Source: Musa acuminata AAA Group
Taxonomy: Eukaryota > Streptophyta > Magnoliopsida > Zingiberales > Musaceae
Assembly (NCBI RefSeq): GCF_036884655.1
Contig: NC_088344.1
Coordinates: 32,364,001-32,428,000 of the forward strand
Direction of reading: 5' to 3'
Length of the DNA: 64,000 bases
The notes beneath the pieces were generated by a model. It ran no database searches and had not been told where the DNA came from. It saw only the letters and a program-made list of their open reading frames with translations. Shown piece after piece: positions 45,721 through 59,500 of the stretch (position 1 is the stretch's first letter; the number at the start of each line of letters is the position of its first letter). Made by a program: the position numbers and the translations under genes.

Positions 45721-45869
45721 TCGAGGAACGATCCCTGGCCGGCTCCGGATCCGCTCTCGTCAAGCGGGCGACGGGGTGGGGATTCTGCTCAGGTGATCGG
45801 CGCCCTTTCTTCTTCTTTGGAATCGATCGCATCCTTTTTCGATCGTGTTGATTGATTGTTCTTGTTCTT

Positions 45870-46515
45870 GATCGTGTTTTTCTCTTGCCGGTTCCTTTGA
45901 AGATCGGGATCTGGTTTTCTATCTTGCTATTGTTCGATCGCCTTTCCTCGGTTGATCACCGTTTCTTGTCCTGTTATTGTCGCCTTCGATGAAATCTTTG
46001 ATCTGACTGCGTCCCAAATCAAAATATTCGTGGGCGGAGTCGGACCGGGCACATGTTCCGTTGTCTTCACTCGATTGTACTTCTTGTAGGCTGGATCTTG
46101 TTCTTGTGCTCGATCGTGTTTGTTCTTGCCGGTTCCTTTGAAGCGCTGGATCCAGATCTCCATCTTGCTATTGCTTGATCGCCTTGCTTCAGTGGATCTG
46201 TGAATTAGCAGGGTTTTTGGGTTGATCGGCCTTTCTTGTTCCGTTATTGTCGTCGTCGATGAAATCCTTGATCTGACCGCATCCCAATTCGAAATATTCG
46301 GGACCGAACCGTACCGGGTACATCTTCCGTTCTTTTCACATGTTTGTTCTTCTTGTTGGCTGAATATTGTTCTTGTGCTCGATCGTGTTTGTTCTTGCCG
46401 GTTCCTTTGGAGATCTGGATCCACTTCTCCATCTTGTTATTTCTTGATCGCCTTGCCTCGGAGGTCTGAGGGCGTCCCGATTCAAAATATTCCGGACCGA
46501 AGCGGTTCGGTTCAT
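45870..46515. repeat. Imperfect tandem repeats of about 241-270 bp in the gene leader
   Basis: CTTGCCGGTTCCTTTG occurs at 45884, 46125 and 46394, giving spacings of 241 and 269 bp. CGATGAAATCYTTGATCTGAC occurs at about 45987 and 46257. A CGTCCCRATTCAAAATATTC block ends each unit and recurs in a third, truncated unit near 46473. The first unit lacks roughly 28 bases relative to the second. The units lie between the inferred promoter and the start codon of the Tim17-family gene, so they are probably leader or leader-intron sequence. Confidence 0.88.
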
Positions 46516-46645
46516 TAAGTTTCCTCCGCGGCCAAAGAGGTGCGGCATTCTAGGTTTTAGGTTCGACGTTGTCTGTCATCCTGAGCCCCTGTTCTTGATC
46601 TCTCATCGCGATCGAGCGGCGAGTTCTTGGCGCGGAGGCGGAGTC

Positions 46646-49600
46646 ATGAAGGAGGGGGAGGAGCAGCAGGGGGGCCCCCAGTCGCCGCCCAGCAGTGTTG
46701 GTGTCGATGGCGCCGCTGTCGACTCAGCGATGCCATCATCCGATCTCAAAGTATGTCCTTTCTATCTGCTCCTATCTCATTATTTATGCATTTCCATGTT
46801 CATGGACATCAAAATCGTGGTGAGGAATTTTCCGCCCCTGGAGTTAAGAGAAGACTTCGATTCCGAATCACTTATGGATTTGATTTGTTCTGTTTCTTGA
46901 ATTCTTGATCGTTTTGGTTACCGAAAGAGAGTGCTTTTCATTCTATTAGGCAGGTTGGTTCAAGTTACTATGGCTTACAAGGGGAACTTACCTGTTCCTT
47001 GGTGATTCTGACCGGATACATGATAGCTATGCTATATTTGTAGATTTACACTTATGCGGATTTGTAGTTAAGTGGAGATTTTTATGGTAACAATAGTTAC
47101 TTTTTAGATTGGGAAATGATTTTTGATAGTGTTCTATTTGTCCAAATAAAAGGAAAAAAAAGAAAAAGGAGTTTATGTTTGGCCGGGATACTGATCTTTT
47201 GCTGTACTGAGAAGATAAACTGTGGACCATTGCTCTAGGCTCCTCCAGCCTGTGTGAAGGATGAATGTAAATTTTGATTACGAATATCCTTTTTTAGCAA
47301 CCTTGCTATCCTTAAAGTAGGTCTGAATCTCTGCTTGTCTTTTTGGGAATTTGTTTTTATGCAAGACTCTTTTAGATAAAGGCTAAGAGGTGCTGCACAA
47401 TATACTCAATCATAGCTGCAGCTATTTCTAACCTTTAGTCAAAAGGTGAAACAAATTCAAATCTTAGCTGATTCAACCTATCAAAATAAATTAACAATGA
47501 CACTGAATTAGGTAAGTTATATACTGAAGTCATTGTTTGATTAGAACACAAGGACCCACTTCAACTAAAATTTTATTTCAATTGAGCCTAGGTCTAGAAA
47601 ATATGATGTGGTTAAATTGAATTGCAATTGTGAAGAATGTTGAGCAAATCCACTCTTCCATATTTGTGCTTGATAAGGTGCTTCTTATTGACATCTGATT
47701 TTTGGGAGATCTGAATGAAGAAGCTTTCATATTCCATGGGTTGTGACAAAGGCATTATTTTGCTTTTCTGAGTTGATTGTGTGCTATTGTGTAATGGATA
47801 TGGCTGCATGAAACAACTATATAGCTGCTGCATGCCTGCATATTAAGATAGTCAGGAAAGCAGGTTTAATGGTCAAACTTTATTTATTTGTCACTTAAAA
47901 AATGTCAGCAAAAAGAAGAATTTATTTTAAGGATCTTGTTGTGGATACCTTGACAATAGAGCAGTCTTAGATGGCTAAAAGCTTAACCCATAACTTGTTA
48001 CATCAGTTTCAACTTCCTTTGGAGCTCATGCACATCCAACACTGCTATTAATACTCATTGCAGCTACAACACCCATAGGGGATGCTAGATAAGCAATGAT
48101 CAGTAGCTGCAACATTAGAAAATAAATGTCAAAAATGAGATTTTTGATTCAAGCCATTATTAGCGAACTCCATCATAAAAGGTGGAACAGCCAGCAATAT
48201 GGATTATATCAGATAGAGTACAAAAATAAACAAGAAGAAAAAGGGGATTTGAGTTTGAAGAGGGCATCCACAGTCTCAAACTTGCCCTTTTGTGTTCTCT
48301 GCCTATATGGATATCAGATATGTGAGGCTTCTAAGGGAAAGTGAATTGAGATGTCAAACTTGTAGGTAGAAAATCCAGGCTGCTTTTGTTTCTCCCATGC
48401 ACCATCTTCTGTTTATTATATTATTACTGCTGAATACGTGGAAGAGTTTCCAGATTAGCAAAATATTTTTAGATGTACTACACTGCTGAATACGGGGAAG
48501 AGTTTTGCAATAGAGTGGTCATAACTGTGGAATTGATATTTGAAAGAATTCTTTTGAGATGCATATTTTCCAATGGTTTAATACATTGTTTCATATTCAG
48601 GAAAGTCGAAAACTGCCTGGAACAGTTAATTGGGGTACAGCAACTATTGTTGGAGTATTTGCAGGACTGCTATATGGTGGAAGCAAAGAGGCTTCTGCAT
48701 CTGTGGTAAGCGTTTTTTTTGGGGAAAAAGTTTGGTTTATATTGTTTGTCTTATTTCTCATTAGAGAACCACTTACTATACCTTCACTGTATTGTATGCT
48801 TCACTGGGGACCCCTTTTTTAAACAGCATATATGCTTTATCGGTCAAGCTGACAACTCGTTTTGACTACTGATTTCTGGGACTTAGTTGGAAAACTCATT
48901 AATTGTTAAAAATATATCTTGATAAGAAATTTGTATCTGTTAGGGGCTAATATCTTAGATTTTGCTCTACAAGTCCTTTATGAACTCAGATAGGTTGATG
49001 GTTTCGTCTGCATGGTAGCATTGTGAACTCGAGACTGAGGAGGGCTGTGGTCCCAACTTGATCAGAACTTAGGATTTCTATTGCCTTGTATCTTATTCTT
49101 GACTAGGATTATCTATCATATGGAATGAATATACGGCACGCTTCGTTATATTACTAATTTCATTGAAAAACGAGCTCATTCATTTTGTTTCTCTTCTTTT
49201 TGTCATGCATTATCACATTTATGGGAATCTTTGCCTTTATCATTGTAGCAAGTTTCATGCACGTCTATTTTTGCAATTATTTAAATGCTGGGGTCTGGCC
49301 TATTACATTTTGCCAAACAAGATCAACCAAAAGCAAGCAAAGCAACGGCATTGTGAAATTGCTTTGGAAGTCAGGGGTATAGCAGTATAGGTGTGTTGAT
49401 GTAAGAAGCTGGTTTTTTATAACTTAACTGCCCCTTTTCTATTGATTGGTAAGCATATTCTATCTTGTCAGAGCAAGGATGCAGAAGTTATGTTGAAGCT
49501 TGGGAGTACTCCAGACAAGCGTGAACAGTACAGAATAATGAGAGATGCAATGGAGAAAAGATTCATCCGCGTAGCTCGTGGTTCAATTGTTGGTGGTGTT

Positions 49601-50867
49601 CGCCTTGGCATGTTCACTGCAGCATTTTATGGCTTGCAAAATCTCCTGGCTGAAAAGCGTGGTGTGCATGATGTGTATAATGTGGCTGGTGCTGGTTCTG
49701 CAACTGCTGCAATGTTTGGTCTTATAAGTGAGACAATTTGACTATTTTCTTCTGTGTTTTACCTACATCTGTCTGATCAAAGAATGGTTTTCCTTGACAA
49801 TGAAGTAGCTTATTTTTCCTACAAGAGATTATTTTACATAGGATGCTCTGAATTATTTTCTGCCCACTAGTAATACTAAAAAAATTTGATCATGTAAACA
49901 AGAAGAATTGATTTTGCCTCTATATTTAATCAATTAATATTCTCTTTGTTTCCATTACCTTATTTGACAAGTGTATCTTTATTTACTTTGAATGTTGCCT
50001 GACTTTAAATCTATACTTCTTAAGGCTGTGGTATCATGATATTGCACATGTGCAAGCAATATATGCATTATTTATTTATTGCTAATGTTTTAAACTATTA
50101 ATTGCTCGATAACACAGACTACGGCATCCAATGATGATATGCATATAGTATTCTGGATTTCTGGATGACTGACTAATTTATCAACCAACTGTTTCAGATT
50201 TTTCTCAGACACCAAATTATTGATGACTTCAGCATCTGTAGTCACCAACTATATTAGTAGATTGATTCATGTTTTGATATGTAACTCTTATGCTTGTCAT
50301 CCTTTTAACACACAAAACGTTATACCAATTAGTCTTATCAATTAAGTATCTTAATTATTCTGTATATGAATTGTAGAGAAGATTAGGAATGGTTAGTGGG
50401 TGTGTTATCAGCTAGCAATCAAATTTTTAACTCATATTGTTCTGTAATATCAGTGCCAGGTTCCTTGACGTGGCGTGCTAGGAATGTGTTGCTTGGTTCA
50501 GTCCTGGGAGCTGGAATTTGTTTCCCTTTAGGTAATATAAATCTGTTGACTCGTTTTAGATTGTGATATGGCTTATGATTATAACCTAGCTTGCATTCTG
50601 TTACTTCTATCGATAACAATGAAAGATATTTACCACCTTATCACGTCTCTGCGCTTTTGTAGACTTAATACTTTATGATGTTTAACGTGAGACACAATGT
50701 TGATTCATTGTTTTACTTTGCAAGGTTGGGTACATCTGAAGCTGATGGAGAAGGCAAATGAAGAGAGATTAAATTCTAAACCTTCTGATCTGGATGAGGA
50801 GGAAGAGACCAATAGAAGCCGTGTTGGTGCTGCCATAGAGAGGCTTGAGGGGAACCTACGCCGGTAG
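46646..50867 (+). CDS. Tim17/Tim22/Tim23 (PRAT) family membrane protein
   Basis: Five exons, 46646-46750, 48601-48705, 49472-49727, 50454-50531 and 50725-50867, hold frame and encode 228 residues. The N-terminus is hydrophilic. Residues about 46-63 (WGTATIVGVFAGLLYGGS), 107-125 (GSIVGGVRLGMFTAAFYGL), about 138-156 and 164-180 are Gly-rich hydrophobic segments. These give the four-helix pattern of the Tim17/22/23 fold. A conserved soluble segment with KREQYRIMRDAMEKRF lies between helices 1 and 2. The tail is acidic. Family members are translocase or metabolite-channel components of mitochondrial or plastid membranes; this subgroup is not classical TIM17, TIM22 or TIM23. The first intron is 1.85 kb, so a small extra exon there cannot be excluded. 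Upstream lie a site II/telo-box promoter and a tandemly repeated leader. Confidence 0.87.
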
Positions 50868-51757
50868 CAGTTATCTATTACCTTGTGGAAGGGAAAAATA
50901 AAGCAGACCAGGAGGAAATAAGCAGGCAGATAAGGCTCAGCTGAGCAACAGAAGAATTTACTGGTTTTCTTGACCTTGCGCTGTGCGAGACAGTATGGTT
51001 GATCCAGAATTTTCACTGATTTCTTCAGGAGTAATGATTCTTTGCTCAAACCAAATCTGTGTGTGGTAACCACAAACTACTTGGTTTCCATACACGGAAG
51101 GCCAAGGCCTTTGAGCCATCATGGATAGATGTTGTCTCGGTAAACAAATGGTAATGTAATCACTTTCCCACAAGATCAGGATGTTCTTGACATTAATATT
51201 GTTTTTGTTGTGATGATGCTAAATAGAGTATAAGAATATTGGTTTCTGGTTTTAACTGTCGTCGTTTGTTGATGTTCCAATCCAGGAAGGTTGACTTTGA
51301 TTTGCTGTAACCTACGGCAAATCTGCATGAGTTTTAATGCCCTTTTTAGGGAACAGTAAAGCTTGGATATATTTCTGGTTTGGCATTGGGGTTAGAAGCG
51401 GGCGGCACCGAGTTGGCATCCACGGCAACCCATTCGGTATACATGAGGTTGACCAGAAGTAACGAAGTAGTTATACACATTGTATTAAAGAATTTTAAGC
51501 AACCAATACATGCCACAAAGCCATAACCTTCCTAGTTTCATAAATATTATATCAGAACAAAAAGCAACAAGTCGACGCTGTATCGTACGGTTTCTACCAC
51601 ACCAACAATAACAGGACCAGCCAAGGCCAGCCAAAAGGAATAGGAACATAAAGACTGGACGACACCACCAAGCCGATCGACCAACAGGTAACAAAAAGGA
51701 AGCCCAATCCGATTACGCTAACGTGCGTTGACCACCCTTTCCAGGTCAAAGAACACC
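50868..51757. other. Intergenic region between convergent genes
   Basis: 3' flanks of the Tim17-family gene (+) and the small protein gene (-). Frames here are short and unassigned. Confidence 0.45.
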
Positions 51758-52195
51758 TCAGCGCCCGCTGGCGGCTGGCGGCGGCGGGGCCGGGGCAGCG
51801 AAGCGGGCAGAGAAGTCGCGGTGGTCGTCGTATCCCCCCTCGGGGCTGTCGCCGCCCTGGCCCTCGTCGAAGTTGAGGGCGTAGCTCAACGGGTCGTACT
51901 GGAACCTCGCCAGCCCCCCCGCCGCCCTCCCCCTGTTAGGGTTCCGCCCGAACCGCCGGAGGAAGGTCTTCCACCTCGGCCCGGCCACCAGCTCCGACCA
52001 CTCCCTCCCCTTCATCATCAGCGCCCTCAACCCCGCGCCGCTCCACCACCGGCGACGCTCGTCCCCTCCCTCGGCGGGCGCCGGCGCCTGGATCCGCTCC
52101 CAGGGGCTCGAGAAGGGGAAGCAGCAGCAGTACTGCCGGCGATCGGACCCGGCCGACGGATCATCGAACGGGTCGATGTTGGCGTCCACCTCCAT
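51758..52195 (-). CDS. Small plant-specific protein of unknown function
   Basis: A single exon of 145 codons from ATG at 52193-52195. It is acidic at the start (MEVDANIDPFDD), has a Cys cluster (QYCCCFPF, 21-28), and has a central RALMMKGREWSELVAGPRWKTFLRRF segment (about 57-82). A FQYDPLSYALNFDEG motif (98-112), an RDFSARFAAP end and a Pro/Ala-rich tail follow. I recall plant proteins with the same order (REWSE..AGP.WK.F.RRF, then FQYDPLSYALNFD), e.g. near Arabidopsis At3g18560/At1g49000; they have no established function. It has no signal peptide or membrane helix. The coding sequence is GC-rich. That it is a real gene is well supported by the motif order; its role is unknown. Confidence 0.8.
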   Translation of the reverse strand: MEVDANIDPFDDPSAGSDRRQYCCCFPFSSPWERIQAPAPAEGGDERRRWWSGAGLRALMMKGREWSELVAGPRWKTFLRRFGRNPNRGRAAGGLARFQYDPLSYALNFDEGQGGDSPEGGYDDHRDFSARFAAPAPPPPAASGR

Positions 52196-53044
52196 GTGGC
52201 GAATCGAATGGATTGGCTGATTGAGATACAGAAAATTGAGACTGAATGAATTCGCCTCCCCTGTCAAAGAGGACAGAGAGGACGACGGCAATAAATATCG
52301 TCTATTATAACGGTTTCGGAGGCAATGTAACGTTACAACTAAAAGATCTTGTCACGGGTGTAAGACATGTCGCGGCTGTCACGAGGCGTGTTGTTGGACG
52401 CCACACCTACCGGGCCTACGGGGCACGATCATGTTCGATGTCGCGCCTAACGCCGCCGCTTCACTCACGACTCAAGGACGTGGTGCGTGCGCCACATCAT
52501 CCCCCTATCGTAACTCGAGCAGTGACCCGAAGCGGCGGGCTTCACTCATATTGGTCGTCGTTTCTCCAAGTCTCTGGACGCATTAAAGAGAACGAATCCT
52601 TTTCCCAGTCTGCTTCCTTCATGCAAACCACGCGACGGAAAACACGACCTGTGGAATCCAAGCAAAAGAATACTGTTCTTACTGTTCTATTAAACCCCTG
52701 TTAACTCCTAAATCTGAAATTATCACTGAGCTAATGAACTCTTTCAAGATCATTCGAATTATGATCACAACATGCATCATATCATACAGTGACTTGAACA
52801 AGAGAGAAGATTTCTCATTTGAGCTGTGATGAGTATATATATATACATATATGTACATAACAAAACATATCTCCTCATTTGTACAATGGTACTTCAGGGG
52901 AACTACAACTTCATCTGTAAAATCTACCATCCTGCTAAAACTACTACTCTTTCTTGATTTATCATCACTATACCATGAGAAGCAACATGATCATCTACAG
53001 TTCACATGACAAAATAAAATAAAATTGGAAACACATGAGGAAGC
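52196..53044. other. Intergenic region between two minus-strand genes
   Basis: On the minus strand a TTATAATAGA stretch (52301-52310) may be the TATA element of the small protein gene. From 52700 the DNA is AT-rich, with a TATATATACATATATG stretch near 52835. It is probably the 3' flank of the potassium transporter. Confidence 0.4.
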
Positions 53045-56000
53045 TCAGACATGGTAGACCATTGCGACCTCCAAAGTCGAAGCATGAGGGATGCTGAAAG
53101 CATACATGTGGCCCCTGCAGTTTCTCCGCAAGAACTCATACCCAAGATCGATCGCCAGCCGCTTGATGAGGCTCGACCCGCTCTTTGCTCTCATGTACTC
53201 GTGCCCGAGTATGAAGGCCATTCCTGCCTCCCTTGCTTCCAGCAGCTCTTGCAACTCTTCCTTCGCCTCTTCCTTTATTTTCGGGCTCCTGGGCAAGAGA
53301 AACCTCACTTGTTTCTTTGGTACTATCACAGGCGAGAGTATCTCCCTCGAGGCTGATGGGCCTGGCGCATCTTCAGCTTCAACTTTCTCCTCGCGGATCC
53401 TCAAACCTGTCCCGACGACTGTCATTTGGCCATCATCCTTATCGGTTTCTTCAGCCAGACCGCTGGGCTTTGATCCTTCGGACCGGATGAACTCAGCAAT
53501 GCTGCAAACAAGATCCCTCTCGAACTCCAAGTCATCTTTTTGTATGTCTTGGTACCCGTATCGGACGATGACCCTGTAAAGCCTGTATTCCTTTGGGCCA
53601 ACCCGACCGACTAGGAATCGTTCTTGGGGGTCGACGTACGGCATTGGCACTGATTTAATGCAAAGGAAGACAACGACCTGAGCCAGAAGAAATTTAAGAA
53701 TGGCTTGATATATTACGTAATATCAAAATGTATTGATAAAGTGAAAATGCAGACATATATTTGATCTACTACCACCATAGTCACAAGTATTTAGACCACC
53801 TAAAATTGATATGTAAAATGTAAAAAAGATTACTCGGTAATACCTGGTGAAATGCAGGCAAGTTGGTGACGAAGTGGGAGAAGATGGCTGGGATTCCTGA
53901 TACGAGCTCAGTGTGTATGAGGCCAATGCCTCGCACACGTACAAAGCCTAGGGTAGGGCCGAGGCTTAGAAGCCAATTGATGGAAACCTTGTTCTCAACA
54001 TCAAACTCGTACTTCTTTATGGTCCCATAATGCCAGATGTACATGATGATCATAAAAACGATGCACAGTGCGAGAGGAAACCAAGCTCCTTCAAGGAACT
54101 TGATTAAAGATGCCGAGAAGTAGAGCGCCTCAATTGAACCAAAGAAAAGAATGAAGCATGCAGCCAGAAAGATGCTTTGATGCCAACAGAGGACAATTAC
54201 GAGGAACATCAAGCAGGTGGTGACCAGCATGACAGACATGACTGCTAACCCTGTTGCAAAAGATGATAAATCAAAAAATTAGCAAATTGAAAAGGTTGCT
54301 TTGCATATGAATCATCTCGATAGACATCATGCACATAAAGTAAAATAAAGTATTAATCATATGCTACAAGCTTCTGATGGCTACTATCATTACCACATCA
54401 ATATCCAGCTACATTACACTATTGTCAGGTAATTTAGGTACCACTGTTAGTTGATGACTCATCCTTTTTCTTTCTATTCCTATTTTGCATGCTGAAAGCA
54501 AGCAGAAGTGACAGAAAGGCAGCAAAAGCTGTAAACCAAGATACTGCACTCTTGGAAAGTACAACGGAAGCGAACAAGCACTACAAGACCAGAGGTGGCA
54601 ATGACACAATGGATCTAGAAATTATGAATATAATAGCATGATAACCACATTCGATTATTTATACAACATGGAAATTGGAATGATAGAGAATGACACACAA
54701 TAAAATGGATTCTATAGCACCATATAGGATTAAAATGCAATAAAATGGATTAAAATGCAATAAGAAAACAAACAAAAAACAAAAACAACAAGAACAGCAG
54801 CATGATGCTCAACTTAAAATGGCCTAGTAAATCAGCCGAGCCACCAATCAACCTTTGCTGATCCTAGACACCCCGATTTCTCAAGCTCATATGATCTTTT
54901 TTATCCTAATTGGTCCCTGCCAATGCTGAATAATACCAGACTAATCTTGGCTAATACCATGAGTTGATCTCAAGGGATCTCTGGAGTCCAACCAATTATA
55001 ACCAATTAACCAGGATTGTTAATCCCGGCCAACCTGAAATCAAATTATTTTACTTTAATCATTCTTATCGAAACCTGAAGACACGCCACCAAGTATGCTT
55101 TTCTGTGGTCAAAAAAACACTTAATATAAAGATAAACACTTTCCAACAAAGAAAATACTCATTAAACAAGAGACCAGCCGTCGCTTCTAACAAATGGTCA
55201 AACATATGTTGATCCCTACAGACATCTTCAAACTTCATTTTAATTTAAGAATTTGCAATAATCATTACCAAAAGACGATATATAGATTTCCAAATTTTGT
55301 TGTGGAAGATTTTGGATACAAAAATTACATGATCTAGATGAACAGGCACATTAATTTTAATATTATAAGACCACTTGCCCATGATGAAAGTACAAAATCT
55401 ATATCAAAAGATGGGTGGAATATGAACAACTCCAAAAGGCATAAGTAGGAAAACATAAAGAATATACCAGTGTGGGAACAGAAAAAAATTTCAGAGAGAT
55501 AAAACCAAAAGGGTTGGAACACCTAACATGAGAATGGCAAGTAATAGTTGTTTGATACTTTATATGAATGTAATACCTGATGCGTTGCCCAGGAGCTTTG
55601 TGTCTCTAAATCCAACAGTGACAGCTAAGCAAAGTGCCATCAAAATCCAGTTGATCTCTGGGATGTATATCTGACCATGTATTTTGGATGATGTATGCAC
55701 TATCTTCACCCTAGGAAAGCATCCCAAGGCAGAGCACTGTTTAATGATTGAGAAAGTACCCGTAATAACTGCTTGGCTTCCCACCACAGCAGCAAGAATA
55801 GCAATTGCCAGGACTGGCCATCTTATCCTCTCTATCAAAGAAAATTACAAGTGAATCATGCAAAATCAAGCATTACGATGATTACTGATCCCGAGAGCAA
55901 TTTCAACCTAACATAGAAGGTAACTACCTGGTACAGATACATAAAATCCAATTCGGTAATCAGTTTGGATGATGTGATGCTGAGAGAGATAAGCAGCTTG

Positions 56001-59000
56001 TCCCATATAAGCCAGGAGCAAGGATGGGTATACCACAGAAGTAAAGGCAATCTGTACAAGTGTCGTTTCATTAGAGAGCTAGAGTGGGTGACCCAGGCCA
56101 CAAATCACTTTGAGCAAGATTATTAAAGCAATTTTTATTAGAATAATCTAAAACGCAGCATTCTATCTTGATACCATATAATGATAAAGTATTATGTAGG
56201 ATGGAAAATAAGGTGTTACAACCACCACATATCAAGATTGCATCATTTTAACATATTTCAACAAAAAATAAATTAGTTAACAGCAGAATCTTATGATCAA
56301 CTCGGTTGTGATCATTTTGGCTGGCATAGGGCACAAGGTTCTACCCAATATAGCCTTAAGCCAGTGCACTTCAATCCCATTTAATTTTTAACTCTTCTTA
56401 GTTAAATACTATATACTTTTCTCAATCCAATTTTTTTCCATTATTCTAGATCATAATGAGTAAAAAATCACCATACGCCATAAACCAGAAACGTCTGATG
56501 GTCTACAAAATCAAGCAAGCAATGTTTCACCACTCAAGTAAAATCAAGAACATTATGAGAAGGAAACAAACTTATAGAATTAACAAACATGCATGTTCAC
56601 CAACAATAATCCAGATCCATTCTCTCTTTTTTCCTGTACCTTTATTGACAACGGTGAGAAATGTCCCAGATCAGCAAACATAGCTTCGGAACCTACAATA
56701 AAGTAGAGAATGTAGATTCAAGCATAACAAGATTTATTTCCACAAATGAGCAACTTCGACAAACCTGTTATGCATAGCAGAATTCCACCCAGTGACATCC
56801 AGCCTCCTCTTTGGGTCTTCTTCAAGAAGTTGTACATATAAAAGGGGGAGAAGGCCCGATATACACGTGGATTCCAATAGAATATATTGTACACACCAAT
56901 GACGCTAATGCATAATAGCCAGAGCATAACAATTGGCGCAAACAGGAACCCTAGTCGGTGAGTACCATAATGTTGCAAAGCAAACAAGCAGACCAATATG
57001 AGACATGCGATAGGAACCTCGACATCTGGAAATTGAGAACTGATATATCAGAAAAAGTATTTAACATCAACAACTAAGAAAACAATGACCAAATAGCCAG
57101 TGTATAAAAACCACCTCGATTAGTTTACCACTGAAGATTACATAGCAACTACTTTCCAGTCGCATTAGAGATTCGAGAACATTTTTCTCTATTATGATAT
57201 ATTAGCTAATTAACTAATTTACTACTAGAATACACAGTAATAGTTACTTCCAATCTCATTAGAACTTAATACTTCACTAGCATAAATATCATATAGCTAC
57301 TAGATGCAAGTGTTTTAAGTATTGCTACATTTCAACGAGCCATAGACTGCTTTATCGTACAGTAGATGGGGAAAGGATGAGCATAATGGATGAAAGATTT
57401 CAACTTTAAAAGTTAAGGAGAAATATATGGAGTAGCAACTGAGATGGTACAAGCTTGTCTAATGATAATCTTAGAAGGCTATAAGCTGCTATGTTATATT
57501 TAACATCGTTAACTTTAGATAGCACGATGAGAATAATATACTCTAGGTCAATAACAAACATTATGGAAAAGCTCAAGGTCTCAAACAAATGGACGTGATT
57601 AGACAAAATTCCAGTGAAAAAAGAAGTTTATTGTTGATTAATAATAAAACAGCAATATGCATCAGATTATTCTAACGAAAACATAATAGGTGAACCATAA
57701 AAAACAAAAAAATTGGAAAAAAAACATAACGAGTCTTTTCTAATTGATACAGAAATTATATGACAAGAAATACTGTTGAATTTTGCAGCCATAGATGATT
57801 AGTCAGAAGGCAAAGAACTTGTGTGCCAATTTCATCCACAGCCTAAACACAGTATGATAAATAAGAAGTTACACAGAGAAGAGAAGAGCACTATCCAATG
57901 GCAGCTACATCTGTCCATCTACATCTAGTTCTTGTAAACATAGCATCTGTGTAAAAAATATCTGTATTACAGAATAATTTCCTTACATTTGTGATGTTCC
58001 TTGGACATAGCAAGCTCAAGTCCTGAGACTGCCGAGAAAACTGTCGATGTCAAAGACAATATCAGATCAAAGAAGCGAACAAATTTACCACTAAAAGAAT
58101 AAAAAAAAAAAGAAGACAGGGAACAAGGTACAACCAGAGATTGCAGGAGTGAGGATACCATCAGCAATAACCATGCAAGTGCCAATCAATGCAAGAATCA
58201 GCAGCATAAGCTGCAGCGCATGATGCTTCTCCAGTAGTCTCTTCACAATCGATGCAGCAGCACCACCACCAGAGGCAGTACTATCTTTTTTCTTATAGGC
58301 TGAGAGCTCCACATCAACTAGCTGGCCACTTGGCAAGAAACCAAAGCTCCCGTGGCGGCACAGGAGCGAGTAGAGAGCAAATGTGCCACCTTCACCATTG
58401 TCGTCAGCTCGGAGCACTACGAAGACATACTTGAGGAGAGGGATGAGGGTGAGGGTCCAGAAAACAAAGGAGAGCACGCCGTAGATCTCGTCATTGCTCT
58501 CCGTGTGCTCGATATCATCGGCGAAGGTGCTCTTGTAGACGTACAGTGGCGAAGTGCTGAGGTCCCCATAGACTACTCCGAGGCTTTGGTAGGCCAGCAT
58601 CAGAACTGACCTCCAAGATTGTTTCTGCAATCCAAAAGGGAAACAAAATCTTCCTCCTTTGAACACAAAATCCCCTCAAAATCTGAACTTTCAATATGAA
58701 CTAATCAAATTATACAATCCAAAGCATTTATGTTAGCTTAAAACCAACGAAAAACTTAAAAATCTTAACTTCAACAATGGGAGAGAAAAGTCTGTAAACC
58801 AATTAGAACTCCCAACTCGGAAGCAGGAATCCATTACAAACATCAAAATCCAGAGCTTAACGTAAAAGAAGTAGGCAAACTACCACAGATAACAGAAGCT
58901 CTATCGCGTCCTACGAGTCGCAATCCCTAGAAACCAACTCTTATGTCCAAACTTTGGTACAAGAAAAAAAATGAGAACTTTCGACATCACAATCTTAAAA

Positions 59001-59075
59001 ATCTAGACTTTAATCCGGAAGCAAACGCCAACCCACCTTGATAGTTCGGGAACGCTGTCCCCTTTCGAGATCCAT
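53045..59075 (-). CDS. HAK/KUP/KT potassium transporter (KUP1-4-like clade)
   Basis: Nine exons on the minus strand: 59037-59075, 58135-58624, 57987-58040, 56765-57025, 56640-56692, 55928-56051, 55577-55831, 53844-54250 and 53045-53677. All junctions fit GT..AG and phase, giving 771 residues, the usual family length. [14 protein letters not shown] (29-42) is the conserved first membrane segment and [15 protein letters not shown] (90-104) follows. Further family blocks are [51 protein letters not shown] and GFRDTK..GNASGLAVM, then a long cytosolic C-terminus ending EVAMVYHV. These proteins carry K+ across the plasma membrane or tonoplast, usually coupled to protons. The sequence is closest, from memory, to Arabidopsis KUP2 and its relatives. 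The promoter side has a GA-rich leader-like tract. Confidence 0.96.
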
Positions 59076-59500
59076 TGCCAAGCGAGCACAACCTCACACA
59101 CCCATGGTTATTTTTCCCACGGCAGTCGAAGCTGCAGAAGAGATGCACAGTAGCAGACAAAAGGGATTAGGCTTCAATTCTTTATGCAGATGCGAGAAGG
59201 TGGCAAATGGGAGTAAGCTTGAGAATCCAAGGGCGGATATATCGAAGAAGGAAACACTGAGGGATTAGGAGGAGATTAGAATATTATTATTACAGCCCTG
59301 TTAGCTCTACTTCTTTGGGCTCTGCTGTTCTTGCTCCTCTTCAGCCACAAGACTTTTTTGTCCTATTAATAAACAGAAAAAAAAGTCTCTCTTTTTTTTT
59401 TTTCTCTGGGAGCTTCTCAAACCTCAACACAAAGTAGGAGAGAGATAGAGAGAGAGATAGAGAGAGAAAGAGAGAGAGGGAGGGAGGTGGATGGTTTGGT
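59076..59500 (-). promoter_or_regulatory. Leader/promoter region of the potassium transporter with GA/CT tract
   Basis: The 425 bp upstream of the start codon include a T-run (about 59392-59402) and an interrupted GA tract (about 59440-59490, GAGAGATAGAGAGAGAGATAG..). On the transcribed strand the tract reads as CT. Pyrimidine-rich leaders and GAGA motifs are common in plant promoters. No TATA box is firmly recognised. Confidence 0.4.
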
